A stretch of DNA of 64,000 nucleotides from 34-65-8 sp963529855 (lineage in GTDB: Bacteria; Pseudomonadota; Alphaproteobacteria; Sphingomonadales; Sphingomonadaceae), in contig CAURZK010000002.1 in the NCBI GenBank assembly GCA_963529855.1, forward strand, positions 186,001 to 250,000, written 5' to 3'. Shown one piece after another: positions 37,210-45,962 of this stretch. The first letter of the stretch is position 1. The number at the start of each line of letters is the position of its first letter. The notes under the pieces are model-generated. The model saw only the letters and a program-made list of their open reading frames with translations, made no database searches and was not told the origin of the DNA. The translations under genes and the position numbers were made by a program.

Positions 37210-37929
37210 TCACTGACGAATGGCGGGCTTTTGCATCAGCGAGACAAGAGAGCCATCGGCCAGAGTAACGTCGATCCTGTCCAGGTTCGCACTACCTTCA
37301 CATTCCCCGATCTGCCGACTGCCACCAGCCAACAGATAAAATGCCTGGTCCAAAGAGACGGGGTGCATGCCCGTGCGGTGGATAGAGAGCGCAGCGACCC
37401 GGGCGTGGGCAGAACCTTCATTGACGATCTTTAAGCACTCGTCTGCCGCGTTCGACCAGAAGAGGGAGGGCCGTGCATCGGGATCGGCGCGAAACACCGG
37501 AATGCTGATCTGCAATAGCGTGCTCAGGGTTCCTGAAGATCGTACGTCCCGCGGGATTTCGCTGACCAACAGGCGAAATGTATCCTCCGGCCCCTCTGCA
37601 GGGACTGGCAGGCTGCAGCGGACCAGGCGTGTGGTGCCGGCAGGGATCGTCACGATCGAAGGATTGACTACAAAATCTGGGGCCGCTTCCAACGCGTCCT
37701 CACCGTCCGGGTGCTGCCGCCAGCGATAGCCGCGGAACTGGACGGTAACCCCTTCAGCAGCATCGTTGCCCACATTCACCGAGCAGAACTGCTGGCCAGC
37801 GGCGACTTCAATCCGGATCGGCGCCACGGTCAAGGCTCCGGCATGTGCAGCGAAAGGGGCGGTCATCGCAAAAGCAGATGCGAACGCCATGATCGCCTGC
37901 GCCATTTGGTGTACCTTGCGCCGTCGCAT
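37210..37929 (-). CDS. Periplasmic fimbrial chaperone
   Basis: The protein is a PapD-like two-domain chaperone that donates a strand to pilins. It has a signal peptide with a basic start (MRRRKVHQM) and cleavage near AHAGA. The mature N terminus ALTVAPIRIEVAAGQQFCSVNVGN holds the G1-like edge motif. VTIPAGTTRLVRCSLP and EDTFRLLVSEIPRD are chaperone-family landmarks, and SIPVFRADPDARPSLFW marks the interdomain region. ATG 37929 is chosen for its basic n-region; ATG 37905, with AAGGT ahead, is an alternative. It lies 11 nt after the first subunit gene. Length 239 aa. Confidence 0.87.
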   Translation of the reverse strand: MRRRKVHQMAQAIMAFASAFAMTAPFAAHAGALTVAPIRIEVAAGQQFCSVNVGNDAAEGVTVQFRGYRWRQHPDGEDALEAAPDFVVNPSIVTIPAGTTRLVRCSLPVPAEGPEDTFRLLVSEIPRDVRSSGTLSTLLQISIPVFRADPDARPSLFWSNAADECLKIVNEGSAHARVAALSIHRTGMHPVSLDQAFYLLAGGSRQIGECEGSANLDRIDVTLADGSLVSLMQKPAIRQ

Positions 37930-37940
37930 CGCAAGCACCG

Positions 37941-38432
37941 TCAATACGTTACAGTAAATGTCACGGTGTCGCGATAATCCCCCGCCGGGACGGTCTGCTG
38001 TGCAGGTATCCTTCCGAATATCGACTGCACGGATCGCGCCACGCCAGCGGTGATCGCGGGCAGCGCGTCGACGCCGGGGGTCGCACCAATGTTCGTGATG
38101 CGAGCAGCATCCGAAAACAGCCCGTATCGCAGCCGGTTTGCACCACTCACCATCTGGCGGTCGGTGACGGTCGCACCCGAGGCTGCGCCCTGGTTCAGTG
38201 CGACCGTAAATATAGTGCCGGGCGTACACGTGACCGCAATGCTGGTACTGGCGTCTTTGGGCGCGCTGCTGGTGGGATCGTAAGAACCGAATGTCAGATT
38301 GTTCGCGGTGACGACGCAAGCCTCGACCACGGTCGCCGTCACGTCCATCGTCGTCTGCGCAGTTTGTGCCTGGGCTGCCCCGCCGACTCCGATGAGCAAT
38401 AATCCCGCTACGTAATATTTCGACCCGAACAC
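37941..38432 (-). CDS. SCPU (spore coat U) domain pilin-like subunit, first gene of the usher locus
   Basis: The 163-residue protein has a clear signal peptide (cleavage after AQA) and an SCPU domain: ATVVEACVVTANNLTFGSYDPTSSAPKDAST, with two Cys that would form the usual disulfide (ACVV and VTCTPG), LRYGLFSDAARITNIG, and the terminal strand GDYRDTVTFTVTY. Being first in the operon, with an AGGAG site before ATG 38432, it is the likely major subunit (CsuA/B-like). It is one of two SCPU genes that flank the chaperone and usher genes. Confidence 0.85.
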   Translation of the reverse strand: MFGSKYYVAGLLLIGVGGAAQAQTAQTTMDVTATVVEACVVTANNLTFGSYDPTSSAPKDASTSIAVTCTPGTIFTVALNQGAASGATVTDRQMVSGANRLRYGLFSDAARITNIGATPGVDALPAITAGVARSVQSIFGRIPAQQTVPAGDYRDTVTFTVTY

Positions 38433-38499
38433 TTTGAAATCTCCTGACCCGTTTGACAGCGGGTTAGAGCGGTAAAGTTAATGGTCGCCGGGAAGGGGG

Positions 38500-38517
38500 C
38501 TAGGTGTCAAAACCTAG
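38500..38517. other. Perfect 6-bp hairpin between the usher locus and tRNA-Ser
   Basis: CTAGGT and ACCTAG enclose GTCAAA. Read on the minus strand it follows tRNA-Ser by about 100 nt and ends near GGTTTTGA. Its role is unknown; it may be part of tRNA transcript termination. Confidence 0.4.
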
Positions 38518-38524
38518 TGCTGTT

Positions 38525-38545
38525 CGAACCCGACTTACGGGTTCG
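38525..38545. other. Perfect 8-bp hairpin downstream of tRNA-Ser
   Basis: CGAACCCG and CGGGTTCG form a perfect stem around ACTTA. On the minus strand it contains GGGTTCGAAC, similar to a tRNA T-loop, but no other tRNA arms are present. It may be a terminator for the tRNA transcript or a relic of a tRNA. Confidence 0.45.
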
Positions 38546-38618
38546 GCCAAGCTGCTGCGGTGAGCGGACACGGCCGGCCAGCCGAATTCCGGTTCTGTCA
38601 GGCAGAAACACAGCAGAG

Positions 38619-38708
38619 TGGCGGACAGGGTGGGATTCGAACCCACGGAGGGCTTGCACCCTCGCCGGTTTTCAAGACCGGTGCATTCAACCGCTCTGCC
38701 ACCTGTCC
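38619..38708 (-). tRNA. tRNA-Ser (anticodon UGA)
   Basis: Read on the minus strand, the acceptor stem GGACAGG (from 38708) pairs with CCTGTCC, followed by discriminator G and an encoded CCA (38621-38619). The anticodon stem CCGGT/ACCGG holds the loop CTTGAAA, giving anticodon TGA. A long variable arm (GAGGGTGCAAGCCCTC) and the T-loop GGTTCGAATC confirm a class II serine tRNA. It reads UCA and related codons. Confidence 0.95.
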
Positions 38709-38851
38709 GCTCTGCGGGCTCGCTAGCTTGGTGGCGCCGATATGTCACCCTGTGCGTTGCTTGGATCATGAGAAAATCCGCTCACCGATGCTGCCGCGAT
38801 AACCGTCGAAAATCATTTGCGGTTAAGCCCGCCTCTGTCACAAGCCGCCCC

Positions 38852-39889
38852 ATGTTGTTTCGTGCGCTGCTTGCCGCCGCCCTCATTACGGGCCCGTTCC
38901 TCGTCGCACCCAAGGCATTGGCACAGCAATCGGGCGCTCAGCAGCAATTGGGCTTCGATGCCTATCTGCAGATCCTGATCGCCCGCGCCCGTGCCGAAGG
39001 TGTCAGCGAGAGCACCATCCGCCGTATGACCGAAGGGCTGACGCCCAACAGCCGCGTGATCGAACTCGATCGGGCACAGCCGGGGACGACATCGGGCAGC
39101 GGGTTCGCTCCTTTGGCACCCTATCTGGCGCGCCACGTTGACACGGCCCGCATCCGGGGTGGCCGGAACACGTATGCGTCCAGCACCGGCATACTCTCGG
39201 CGATCGAGCGGCAGTACGGCGTGCCCGGCCCGATCGTCGTCGCCATCTGGGGTCACGAAACCAACTATGGCAGCTACAAGGGCGATTTCGACCTGTCGCG
39301 CTCGCTTGCAACGCTCGCGTGGGAGGGCCGTCGCCGTGATTTGTTCGCTGGTGAATGGGTTGCGCTGATGAAGGTGGCGGACAAGGGCTATCCCCGCTCG
39401 AGCCTGGTGGGAAGCTGGGCCGGCGCTTTCGGCAATCCCCAGTTCCTCCCGAGCGTTTACCTGCGCCTTGCGGCCGATGGCGATGGCGACGGTCGCGCGG
39501 ACATCATGAACAACCGGGCCGACACGCTCGCCTCGATCGCCAATTATTTCCGCGACGCCGGTTGGCGCAGCGGCCAGCCTTGGGGCGTGCGGACGAGCGT
39601 ACCGGCGAATTTCGATTGGCGCGCGGTCAGCAGCAAGGTCGTCTCGCCCGTGTGCCCGCGCGTTCACGAGCGGCACAGCCAATGGAAGACCGTGCGCGAA
39701 TGGCGCGAACTCGGCGTGCAACCCCAGCGGGCCCTGGGCGACAACGTCATGACCAGCCTGTTCCAGCCTGACGGGCCGGGTACGCCTGCGTGGCTCTTAA
39801 CCTCAAATTATCGGGTTATCCTCGAATATAACTGCTCGAATTACTACGCCATGAGTGTGGGATTGCTTGCAGATGAGATTGCCCAATAA
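38852..39889 (+). CDS. Lytic murein transglycosylase, MltB family
   Basis: The enzyme cleaves peptidoglycan glycan strands non-hydrolytically. A signal peptide (MLFRALLAAALITGPFLVAPKALA) precedes the transglycosylase domain. The catalytic Glu is in VVAIWGHETNYGSYKG, and SLATLAWEGRRRDLFAGEW plus SWAGAFGNPQFLPSVYLRLA are MltB-type blocks. A calcium-site-like DGDGDGRAD occurs about residue 210. Length 345 aa. The longer frame from 38618 overlaps tRNA-Ser and is rejected. Its end overlaps the RlpA-like gene by 17 nt, starting a peptidoglycan-remodelling run. Confidence 0.92.
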   Translation: MLFRALLAAALITGPFLVAPKALAQQSGAQQQLGFDAYLQILIARARAEGVSESTIRRMTEGLTPNSRVIELDRAQPGTTSGSGFAPLAPYLARHVDTARIRGGRNTYASSTGILSAIERQYGVPGPIVVAIWGHETNYGSYKGDFDLSRSLATLAWEGRRRDLFAGEWVALMKVADKGYPRSSLVGSWAGAFGNPQFLPSVYLRLAADGDGDGRADIMNNRADTLASIANYFRDAGWRSGQPWGVRTSVPANFDWRAVSSKVVSPVCPRVHERHSQWKTVREWRELGVQPQRALGDNVMTSLFQPDGPGTPAWLLTSNYRVILEYNCSNYYAMSVGLLADEIAQ

Positions 39890-40841
39890 CCTCCCGACAA
39901 GAAGCTTCCTTCTTGTTGGTCTGACTGCCGCCATCGGCGCCTGTTCGCTGATTCCAGGCGGGGAGAATCGTGTTGCCACCGCGCCTGCGGCAGGGGCTGT
40001 TTCGCCATATGGCCCGCAGGCCGATTACCCTATGGTGCTGGGGGAAGCGTTCACGGTCGATGGGCAGGAATATGTTCCCGCTGACACCGCGAGCTACGAT
40101 GCAGTCGGCCGGGCGACGATCGACCCGGATGGTGGCACCGGGATTTCTATCGCGCATCGAACGCTTCCCTTGCCAAGCTACGTTGAACTGACTTCGCTCG
40201 AAACAGGTCGTACAATTCTTGCGCGCGTCGAACGGCGCGGGCCGATGACGGGTTCGCGCCTTGTGTCGCTGTCCCCTGCGGCACAGGCCCAGCTTGGCTC
40301 GGGCGAGGGCACTCCGGTACGGGTTCGCCGGGTAAACCCGCTGGAAAGCGAGCGGGCGGAACTGCGCGCCGGACGCGCGGTACCCGATCGCATGGATACG
40401 CCAAGGTCGCTCTTGTCCGTGCTTGCGCGCAAGCTGCCGCCGACAGTTGAAACCGTTGCGCCCACGCCGCTGTCCACACCGCAGCCAGCGATCACGGCAG
40501 CTGTTTCACCTGCCGCGCCGGTTCCGTTCGCTCGCGCGTTCGAGTCATCGAGAGAGCCTGGCCAGCCTGCTGTTCCCGCCAGCACTGCGACTGCACCGGC
40601 ACGGGAACCGGTACCCGCCCGCACGGCCGGCGCGGGGGACTTCGTCATCCAGGCTGCAGCCTTCTCCAGCGAAGCCAATGCCAAGCGGGCAGCTGAGGCC
40701 ATCGGCGGTTCCGTCAGTCAATCAGGACGCTTTTTCCGCGTTCGAACCGGCCCCTATTCAACTCGTGGACAGGCCGAGGCGGCGCTCGCCAAGGTTCGTG
40801 CGGCGGGCTATAGCGACGCCCGGATGTTCACAGTGGGATAG
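39873..40841 (+). CDS. RlpA-like SPOR-domain lipoprotein, catalytic Asp missing
   Basis: RlpA is a septal lytic transglycosylase. This 322-residue protein has a lipobox (AIGAC), a double-psi beta-barrel (about residues 75-150), a long Pro/Ala linker and a C-terminal SPOR domain (about 250-322, FVIQAAAFSSEANAKRAAEAI) that targets denuded septal glycan. In the barrel the family His is kept (SIAHRTLPLPSYVELT), but the usual VNDRGPF reads VERRGPM, so the catalytic Asp is an Arg. It is probably a non-catalytic septal protein. Start ATG 39873 lies within the end of the MltB-family gene. Confidence 0.85.
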   Translation: MRLPNNLPTRSFLLVGLTAAIGACSLIPGGENRVATAPAAGAVSPYGPQADYPMVLGEAFTVDGQEYVPADTASYDAVGRATIDPDGGTGISIAHRTLPLPSYVELTSLETGRTILARVERRGPMTGSRLVSLSPAAQAQLGSGEGTPVRVRRVNPLESERAELRAGRAVPDRMDTPRSLLSVLARKLPPTVETVAPTPLSTPQPAITAAVSPAAPVPFARAFESSREPGQPAVPASTATAPAREPVPARTAGAGDFVIQAAAFSSEANAKRAAEAIGGSVSQSGRFFRVRTGPYSTRGQAEAALAKVRAAGYSDARMFTVG

Positions 40842-40870
40842 GCGCCGGCTCTCGCCGGTGAGCGGGAGTG

Positions 40871-42034
40871 ATGAAAGCAAGTTTCCTGGGAAAGTCAGTG
40901 GCCGTCGCGGCAATGGCCTGGGCCGTCGCCGCGGGCGGAGCACGGCCGGCTGCTCCCGTTCCGCCGATCGAGCCGCAGGTGCAGATTGCCTATCTGCTGG
41001 ATATTTCGTCCGGCCAGGTTCTCCACGCGCGTGAGGCCGATCGCCGGTTCGTCCCTGCTTCGATAACCAAGGTCATGACGCTGTTCGTCGCGTTCGAGAT
41101 GATTGCGGCGGGCGAACTGTCGCCCGATGCACGTTTCGAAATGACCGACGCCGTTTTCCGCGACTGGGCCGGCAAGGGTTCGCGGATGTTCATTCCGGCG
41201 CGCGCTAGGGTCACGGTCGACGATCTGTTGCACGGCATCGCCTCCGTTTCCGCCAACGACGCATCGGCGGTTCTGGCGGTAGGTGCGGCAGGTTCGATCG
41301 AGGGGTGGTCGGCGCGAATGAACGCGGCTGCACGGGCGATCGGCATGCACGATTCGCATTTCAGCTCGCCCAATGGTCTGCCCGACGAAGGAAGGACATT
41401 CACCACAGCTGAGGATCTGGCCACGCTGGGCCGGGCGATGGTGACGCGCCATCCCAAACTCTATGCGCGGTACGTTGGCCAGCCAGGCTTTACTTACAAT
41501 GGTATTACGCAGCCCAATCACGATCCCATCACGGGGACGGTGGTTGGAGCCGACGGCATCAAGACCGGATTCACCAATCAGGCGGGTTACGGATTCCTCG
41601 GATCTGCCCAGCGCGATGGGCGGCGCCTGGTCATGGTCGTTGCAGGGGCGGAAAATCCGGCAGCGCGCAAGCGTCTGGCTCAGGACCTGATGGAATGGGG
41701 ATTTTCCGCCTATGCGGCGGAACCGCTATTTGCCGCGGGGGAGCAGATCGGCCGGGTGCGCGTCCAGGACGGGGCAGACCTGTCGGTGCCGGTTCATTCG
41801 GAATTGCCCGTCAACGCGACCTTCCCGCGGGGTTCGACCCGCGAGCTGACCATGACGCTCCATTACGACGGGCCCATCCGCGCGCCGGTCCGCAAGGGTG
41901 AAAAGGTCGCGGAGCTCGAGATATCGGTCGCGGGCCAGCCCCCTGCGCGAGTGCCATTGGTGGCCGCTGCGGATGTGGGTTCGGCCAGTGCGCTCGACCG
42001 GCTCCGCAACGGGCTTGCCGGACTGTTGCGATGA
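40871..42034 (+). CDS. D-alanyl-D-alanine carboxypeptidase (PBP5/6 class, S11)
   Basis: The periplasmic enzyme removes the terminal D-Ala from pentapeptides. It has a signal peptide, and the three penicillin-binding motifs are present: SxxK in PASITKVMT (S64-K67), SxN as SAN in IASVSANDASAVLA, and KTG in GADGIKTGFTNQAG. The C-terminal PBP5-C-like beta domain follows (about residues 285-370). The frame also opens at GTG 40868, three bases before the chosen ATG 40871. Length 387 aa. It is coupled to tmk by ATGA. Confidence 0.94.
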   Translation: MKASFLGKSVAVAAMAWAVAAGGARPAAPVPPIEPQVQIAYLLDISSGQVLHAREADRRFVPASITKVMTLFVAFEMIAAGELSPDARFEMTDAVFRDWAGKGSRMFIPARARVTVDDLLHGIASVSANDASAVLAVGAAGSIEGWSARMNAAARAIGMHDSHFSSPNGLPDEGRTFTTAEDLATLGRAMVTRHPKLYARYVGQPGFTYNGITQPNHDPITGTVVGADGIKTGFTNQAGYGFLGSAQRDGRRLVMVVAGAENPAARKRLAQDLMEWGFSAYAAEPLFAAGEQIGRVRVQDGADLSVPVHSELPVNATFPRGSTRELTMTLHYDGPIRAPVRKGEKVAELEISVAGQPPARVPLVAAADVGSASALDRLRNGLAGLLR

Positions 42035-42678
42035 CAGCCGGACGCTTCATCGCGTTGGAGGGCGGGGAAGGTTCGGGCAAATCCACGCACGCCCGGATGC
42101 TTGTCGAGTCGCTGGCACAACGAGGAATTGATGCTGTTCTGACGCGGGAACCGGGCGGAACTCCGGGTGCGGAAGCTATTCGGGAATTGCTACTTCATCC
42201 CCCGGGGGGCGAAGCAGACGGCGGCTGGAATGCGCGGGCAGAAGCACTGCTGTTTGCCGCCGCGCGATCGGACCATGTCGACAAACTGATCCGCCCGGCG
42301 CTGGCACGCGGGCAATGGGTGGTATGCGATCGGTTCGTCGATTCAAGCCGCGCTTACCAGGGCGGGGCAGGGGGGCTGGGCGATCATGCGATCGTCGGTC
42401 TGCACGAATTCGGCAGCGAAGGTTTTCGTCCCGATCTTACCGTGCTGATCGCGGTCGACCCGGCAACCGCTCGCGAACGTCTTGCCCACCGTGACGGCGA
42501 TCGCACCGATGCAATCGGGGGTCGCGGTGCGCAATATCATGCCGCGGTGGCGTGCACCTTCGCGGCGCTGGCGGCGGATGAGCGCGGGTTCGTCACGATC
42601 GATGGCACTGGTTCCCGTGAAGAGGTCCACGCGCGGGTTATGGCAGCGCTCGGTCCCTTGCTGCGCGAACAGCAATGA
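42031..42678 (+). CDS. tmk: Thymidylate kinase
   Basis: Tmk phosphorylates dTMP to dTDP. The P-loop is LEGGEGSGKSTHARML, the DRX motif is VVCDRFVDSSRAYQGGAGGLG, and the TREPGGTPGAEAIRELLL block is the substrate-binding site. Length 215 aa. It begins in an ATGA overlap with the carboxypeptidase gene and ends in an ATGA overlap with holB, so it is tightly coupled at both ends. Confidence 0.97.
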   Translation: MTAGRFIALEGGEGSGKSTHARMLVESLAQRGIDAVLTREPGGTPGAEAIRELLLHPPGGEADGGWNARAEALLFAAARSDHVDKLIRPALARGQWVVCDRFVDSSRAYQGGAGGLGDHAIVGLHEFGSEGFRPDLTVLIAVDPATARERLAHRDGDRTDAIGGRGAQYHAAVACTFAALAADERGFVTIDGTGSREEVHARVMAALGPLLREQQ

Positions 42679-43634
42679 TATCCGGTCACGAACAGGCCTG
42701 GGCGCAGTGGAATGCTGCACTCGCCGGCCCGCGCATGCATCATGGCTGGATCCTGGCGGGCAAGCGGGGGCTGGGCAAGATGGCCTTCGCCCGCGCCGCA
42801 GCCCGCCAACTGGTGGCCGAACCCGGAATTGCCGCTGGCGAGGGTGAGCATCCCGACATCCTGGTCCTGACCCATCCGCCCAAGGACGACAAGGAAGCTG
42901 CCAAGAAGGCTGACGGCAAGCCGTTCGAGGTGAAGCGTAATATCCCGATCGATCTGGTCCGCGCGATGCAGCAGCGGCTCAATACCCGGCCAACGCTGGG
43001 CAGCCGGCGCGTCGTCATCGTCGATCCGGCCGATGATCTTGAGAAAAGTGCCTCGAACGCGCTGCTCAAAAGCCTGGAGGAACCACCGGCAGGCACCTAT
43101 TTTCTCCTGGTGACGCACCGGCCCGCGCGGCTGCTGGCGACGATCCGTTCGCGGTGCCGCACACTGCGCTTCCCCGCGCTCGCCGACGACGAGATAGCGG
43201 AGATGATTGCGCGCGACGCGCCTCAAGTTGACGCGGCGACCCGGCTCGCCGCCGTTTCCGCCGCAGCCGGTTCGCCGGGGGCAGCGCGCGAATTCCTGGC
43301 GCTCGACCTTGGGCCGCTCGACGCCTTGATGCGCAAATTGGTGCGTGAAGGCGATCCGCAATTCGACCTTCGCGGGTCACTGGCCGCTGCCATCGGCTTA
43401 CGCCCGGATCGCGACCGGCTCCAGGCTACGCTCGATCTCGCGCGCGCGGTCGTGGCGGCGGAGGCTGAGGGCGGCGAGGTGCTTCGCTACCGCGTGCTGG
43501 CCGATGTCCATGCCCGGCTTGTGACGCTGGCGGGACAGGTTCCGACTTACAACTTCGACCCCGGGCTACTGGCCATGGAAATCGGCACCTTGCTTGCCTC
43601 TGCCGCGCCCGCTAGCGACCGGGTCCATGTCTGA
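42675..43634 (+). CDS. holB: DNA polymerase III subunit delta'
   Basis: Delta' is a clamp-loader subunit. The N-terminal HGWILAGKRGLGKMAFARAAARQLV is a P-loop-like segment, and VVIVDPADDLEKSASNALLKSLEEPPAGTYFLLVTHRPARLLATIRSRCRTLRF is the conserved clamp-loader block with the arginine-finger SRC motif. The zinc-binding cysteines found in some delta'/gamma proteins are absent. Length 319 aa. It is in the usual tmk-holB-metG-tatD order and overlaps metG by 8 nt. Confidence 0.93.
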   Translation: MISGHEQAWAQWNAALAGPRMHHGWILAGKRGLGKMAFARAAARQLVAEPGIAAGEGEHPDILVLTHPPKDDKEAAKKADGKPFEVKRNIPIDLVRAMQQRLNTRPTLGSRRVVIVDPADDLEKSASNALLKSLEEPPAGTYFLLVTHRPARLLATIRSRCRTLRFPALADDEIAEMIARDAPQVDAATRLAAVSAAAGSPGAAREFLALDLGPLDALMRKLVREGDPQFDLRGSLAAAIGLRPDRDRLQATLDLARAVVAAEAEGGEVLRYRVLADVHARLVTLAGQVPTYNFDPGLLAMEIGTLLASAAPASDRVHV

Positions 43635-45186
43635 CCCTTTCTATGTAACCACCGCGATCAACTATCCCAACGGTCGCCCGCACATTGGCCATGCATACGA
43701 AGCCGTGGCGGCCGACGTCATCGCGCGTTTCCAGCGGGCCATGGGGCGCGAGGTGCGCTTCCAGACCGGGACCGACGAACATGGCCTGAAAATGGCCCGC
43801 AAGGCAGCTGAACAAGGCAAGACTGCTCGACAACTAGCAGATGAAATGTCGTCACATTTCAAAGATATGGATGCCGCTCTTAACATTCAGTACGACCGCT
43901 TCATCCGGACGGTGGACGACGACCACTATCGCGCGAGCCAGGCGATCTGGCAGGCGATGGAAGCAAAGGGTGACCTCTATCTCGACCGTTACGAAGGCTG
44001 GTACTCGGTCCGAGACGAGGCGTTTTACGACGAGTCCGAACTGGTCGAAGGAGAAGAGGGCGAGCGTCTGTCTCCCCAGGGCACCCCGGTAGAGTGGACG
44101 GTAGAAGAAAGCTGGTTTTTCCGGCTGTCGAAATACGAGCAACCGCTGCTGGACCTGCTCGCGAAGCCCGGCTTCGTCGAACCGGAACGCAGCCGCAACG
44201 AAATGATCGCGTTCGTTTCGGGCGGGCTGAAAGACCTGTCGATCAGTCGCACCAGCTTCGACTGGGGCGTGCCGGTTCCTGGCAGCGACGGCCATGTGAT
44301 GTACGTCTGGGTCGACGCGCTGACCAATTACATCACGGGTTTGGGATATCCGGACGAAACCGAATTGTGGCGTAAATTCTGGCCCGCCAGCCTGCACCTG
44401 ATCGGTAAGGACATCGTCCGCTTCCACACCGTTTACTGGCCGGCTTTCTTGATGAGCGCGGGGCTGCCGGTTCCGCAGAAGGTCTTTGCGCACGGCTTCC
44501 TGCTCAATCGCGGGCAGAAGGAGTCGAAGTCTCTCGGCAACGTCACCGATCCGCTTGAGCTGATCGAGCGGTTCGGGGTGGAACCTCTTCGCTATTTCTT
44601 CATGCGTGAAATCGCCTTCGGGCAGGATGGGAGCTATTCCGCCGAAGCGATCGTAACCCGCGCCAATGCTGAGCTGGCCAACAGTTTCGGCAACCTGGCG
44701 CAGCGAACCTTGTCGATGATTTTCAAGAACCTCGATGGCAAACTTCAGGCCGTCAGCCCTCATCCTGACGATCTCGACCTGATGGCCAGGGTGCGTACGG
44801 CCTGTGCTGAAGACCTGCCGCGCGAATTCGAGGCACTGAATTTCTCCGTCGGTCTTGATGCGTGGATGCGCGCCGTTTTCGCCTGCAACCAGTATGTGGA
44901 CGAACAGGCGCCGTGGGCACTGCGCAAGACGGACCCCGCTCGCATGACCGAAGTGTTGATGACGCTGTTCAAATGCGTGCGCGATCTGGCCATCGCGGTG
45001 CGCCCCGTCGTGCCGACCGCAGCGGACCGCCTGCTCGACCAGATGGGCGTGGCGGCTGATGGCAGAGATTACGCCGCTCTCTCCGATGACACCTGGTTCG
45101 ATAAGCTGGTGAAAGCCGGGTTCGTGGTCGACAAGCCGGAAGGCGTTTTTCCGCGGCTCGAAATGCCGGCAGACGAGGCTGCCTGA
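43627..45186 (+). CDS. metG: Methionyl-tRNA synthetase
   Basis: MetG charges tRNA-Met. The HIGH motif is NGRPHIGHAYEAVAADVIARF, and the KMSKS-like motif is QKESKSLGNVTDP. The zinc-knuckle cysteines common in E. coli MetG are not seen, so this is a zinc-free form. The C-terminal tRNA-binding domain seen in longer MetG is absent. Length 519 aa matches other alphaproteobacteria. ATG 43627 gives MSDPFYVTTAINYPNG; it shares the adenine of its TGA with the tatD ATG. Confidence 0.96.
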   Translation: MSDPFYVTTAINYPNGRPHIGHAYEAVAADVIARFQRAMGREVRFQTGTDEHGLKMARKAAEQGKTARQLADEMSSHFKDMDAALNIQYDRFIRTVDDDHYRASQAIWQAMEAKGDLYLDRYEGWYSVRDEAFYDESELVEGEEGERLSPQGTPVEWTVEESWFFRLSKYEQPLLDLLAKPGFVEPERSRNEMIAFVSGGLKDLSISRTSFDWGVPVPGSDGHVMYVWVDALTNYITGLGYPDETELWRKFWPASLHLIGKDIVRFHTVYWPAFLMSAGLPVPQKVFAHGFLLNRGQKESKSLGNVTDPLELIERFGVEPLRYFFMREIAFGQDGSYSAEAIVTRANAELANSFGNLAQRTLSMIFKNLDGKLQAVSPHPDDLDLMARVRTACAEDLPREFEALNFSVGLDAWMRAVFACNQYVDEQAPWALRKTDPARMTEVLMTLFKCVRDLAIAVRPVVPTAADRLLDQMGVAADGRDYAALSDDTWFDKLVKAGFVVDKPEGVFPRLEMPADEAA

Positions 45187-45962
45187 TGTTGATCGATAGC
45201 CACTGTCACCTTGAGTACGAGGGCTTGGTCGAAGACCGGGCCGGCGTGCTCGCGCGCGCCCGCGCTGCCGGTGTGCAGGGCTTTCTCAACATCTCCACGC
45301 GGCGCAGCGAATGGGCGCAGGTGGTCGGAACCGCGGAACGCGAAGCGGATGTATGGGCGAGTGTGGGCATTCACCCGCACGAAGCCGACCAGCACGCGGA
45401 CCTGGGTGCCGAAGCGCTGCTGGCAGCGTGCGATCATCCGCGGGTTATTGGCGTGGGCGAAACCGGGCTCGATTATTATTACGACAAGTCGGATCGCGCG
45501 GTTCAGCGCGATCTCTTCCGCGTGCACATCGGAGTTGCCCGGCGTACCGGATTGCCGCTGATCGTGCATACGCGCGATGCAGAGGCGGATACCGCAGCGA
45601 TTCTGAGCGAGGAAATGGAGCAGGGCGCCTTCCCGGCGCTGATCCACTGCTTCACTGCATCTAGGCAGTTCGCCAGAACCGTGCTTGATCTGGGCCTCAG
45701 CATTTCCATCTCCGGTATCGTGACGTTCAAGAATGCTCGGGAACTTCAGGAAATCGCTTGCGAAGTTCCAATCGATCGCTTGCTGGTAGAAACTGACAGC
45801 CCGTTCCTTGCACCGGTGCCCCATCGCGGCCGGAAATGCGAACCGGCCTTCGTTCGCGATACGGCGGCGTTCATCGCCGAACGGCGCGGCCAGAGCCTCG
45901 AAAGCCTGGCCGAAGAGACAACGCGTAATTTCCACGCGCTGTTTGCAAAGGCTGCTGCGTGA
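45186..45962 (+). CDS. TatD family metal-dependent hydrolase
   Basis: TatD proteins are cytosolic metal-dependent DNases. The metal ligands appear as DSHCHLEYEG at the N terminus, GVGETGLDYYYDKSDRAVQRDLFRVHI (catalytic Glu), IVHTRDAEADT and LIHCFTASRQFA, with the C-terminal LLVETDSPFLAPVPHRGRKCEPAFV signature. Length 258 aa. It is coupled to metG (1-nt overlap) and to the MBL gene (GTGA). TatD-type enzymes can be 3'-5' exonucleases, but the exact activity here is inferred. Confidence 0.93.
   Translation: MLIDSHCHLEYEGLVEDRAGVLARARAAGVQGFLNISTRRSEWAQVVGTAEREADVWASVGIHPHEADQHADLGAEALLAACDHPRVIGVGETGLDYYYDKSDRAVQRDLFRVHIGVARRTGLPLIVHTRDAEADTAAILSEEMEQGAFPALIHCFTASRQFARTVLDLGLSISISGIVTFKNARELQEIACEVPIDRLLVETDSPFLAPVPHRGRKCEPAFVRDTAAFIAERRGQSLESLAEETTRNFHALFAKAAA

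Noticed and set aside
38618..38851. N-terminal extension of the MltB-family gene
   Set aside because: It would run through tRNA-Ser; the signal peptide begins at 38852.
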